From Actinomycetes bacterium (GTDB taxonomy: Bacteria > Actinomycetota > Actinomycetes > Actinomycetales > Cellulomonadaceae): a stretch of 5,235 nt of DNA. Location of the stretch: the NCBI GenBank assembly GCA_023462275.1, contig JAEWYD010000129.1:1-5235 (forward strand), written 5' to 3'. The notes below the pieces were generated by a model. That model saw only the letters and a program-made list of their open reading frames with translations. It did not search any database and was not told where the DNA came from. Both the position numbers and the translations under genes were made by a program. Positions 4,847 through 5,235 of the stretch are shown piece after piece; position 1 is the stretch's first letter, and every line of letters begins with the position of its first letter.

Positions 4847-5235
4847 GGGCCGCCCGACAGCCTCCGCCAGGTCGAGCGCCAGGTCGGCGCCGCGGCGCAC
4901 CCCGGAGGCCACCAGCCGCACCCAGGCGACGACCCGCGCCCAGTCGCCGGTGGCGTACCCGGCCGCCGCCGAGAGGTACCGCTCCGGCGCCTCGGCCCAC
5001 ACCATCTCGGGCACGACGACCGCCGCGCGGTCCACGCCGAGCGTCGCCAGCTGCCACCGCAGCACCGCACGCGCGACGACGCCGTTCGCCGACGGGAACG
5101 GACGCATCGCGAGCAGCTCGGCGTGCACGACGGCGGCGACCACCAGCCCGGAGACGCGGGGCGGCACCGGCTGGGCCACGAGCACGGCCAGGCCCGCCAT
5201 CCGCTGCGCGAGCGCCGGCCCGGCCGGCGCAGGCC
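4844..5235 (-). CDS. Degenerate Fic-like protein, C-terminal part (cut by window edge)
   Basis: The reading frame is open to the right edge, so the N-terminus is missing. An internal ATG at 5200 is probably not the start, because the upstream codons read as a coherent alanine-rich helix (PALAQRM). About 130 residues are visible. They contain HAELLAMRPFPSANGVVAR (about 5068-5125), which resembles the Fic active-site helix HPFxxGNGRxxR: Pro-Phe, Asn-Gly and the last Arg are kept, but the catalytic His is Arg, the acidic residue is Ser and the first Arg is Val. AMPylation activity is therefore doubtful. From memory, actinobacterial proteins of this type are annotated as Fic family or 'oxidoreductase' and lie near HAD-IB and acs genes. 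The gene is on the same strand as the hydrogenase, 183 bases upstream, with no obvious terminator directly after the stop, so read-through is possible. Confidence 0.65.
   Translation of the reverse strand, partial: PAPAGPALAQRMAGLAVLVAQPVPPRVSGLVVAAVVHAELLAMRPFPSANGVVARAVLRWQLATLGVDRAAVVVPEMVWAEAPERYLSAAAGYATGDWARVVAWVRLVASGVRRGADLALDLAEAVGRP

Overview
The window is very GC-rich, with strongly GC-biased third codon positions, GTG and TTG start codons next to strong Shine-Dalgarno sequences, and long stem hairpins without clear U-tracts. Together with the gene families this points to a high-GC actinobacterium. A facultatively anaerobic, fermentative member of the Micrococcales (Cellulomonas-like) is my best guess, but that is inference, not something the sequence proves.

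Layout: (1) 52-846, plus strand: a HAD-IB phosphatase-like protein with one C-terminal hydrophobic segment and a poly-arginine tail. (2) 847-1495: a 649-base gap between convergent genes. It is not empty. It holds a structured, terminator-ended stretch that could be a small RNA (about 913-1146), three tandem copies of a 53-bp repeat plus a degenerate copy and an inverted partial copy (1173-1403), and a 17-bp-stem terminator for the next gene (1422-1460). (3) 1496-4660, minus strand: the main gene, a 1054-residue single-chain [FeFe] hydrogenase. Its N-terminus carries a [2Fe-2S] ferredoxin domain and a GltD/NfnB-like module (two [4Fe-4S] motifs, FAD and NAD(P)H sites). Its C-terminus carries a two-cluster ferredoxin and a complete H-cluster domain. 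(4) 4661-4843: the leader and promoter region of that gene, with a perfect 18-bp palindrome, a second inverted repeat, tandem TTTGAC elements and a TTG start directly after an in-frame stop. (5) 4844-5235, minus strand: the C-terminal part of a degenerate Fic-like protein that runs off the window.

How it fits together: the hydrogenase looks like a self-contained electron-transfer chain from NAD(P)H (or in reverse, from H2) through FAD and several Fe-S clusters to the H-cluster, on one polypeptide. From memory, single-polypeptide or adjacent HydA-GltD arrangements correspond to the 'glutamate synthase-linked' group A2 of [FeFe] hydrogenases, whose physiological role is poorly defined. No maturase gene (hydE, hydF, hydG) is in the window, so the H-cluster must be assembled by genes elsewhere. 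The two flanking genes belong to families I remember as neighbours in actinobacteria without a hydrogenase, so the hydrogenase with its repeat-bearing 3' flank may be an accessory insertion between conserved genes.
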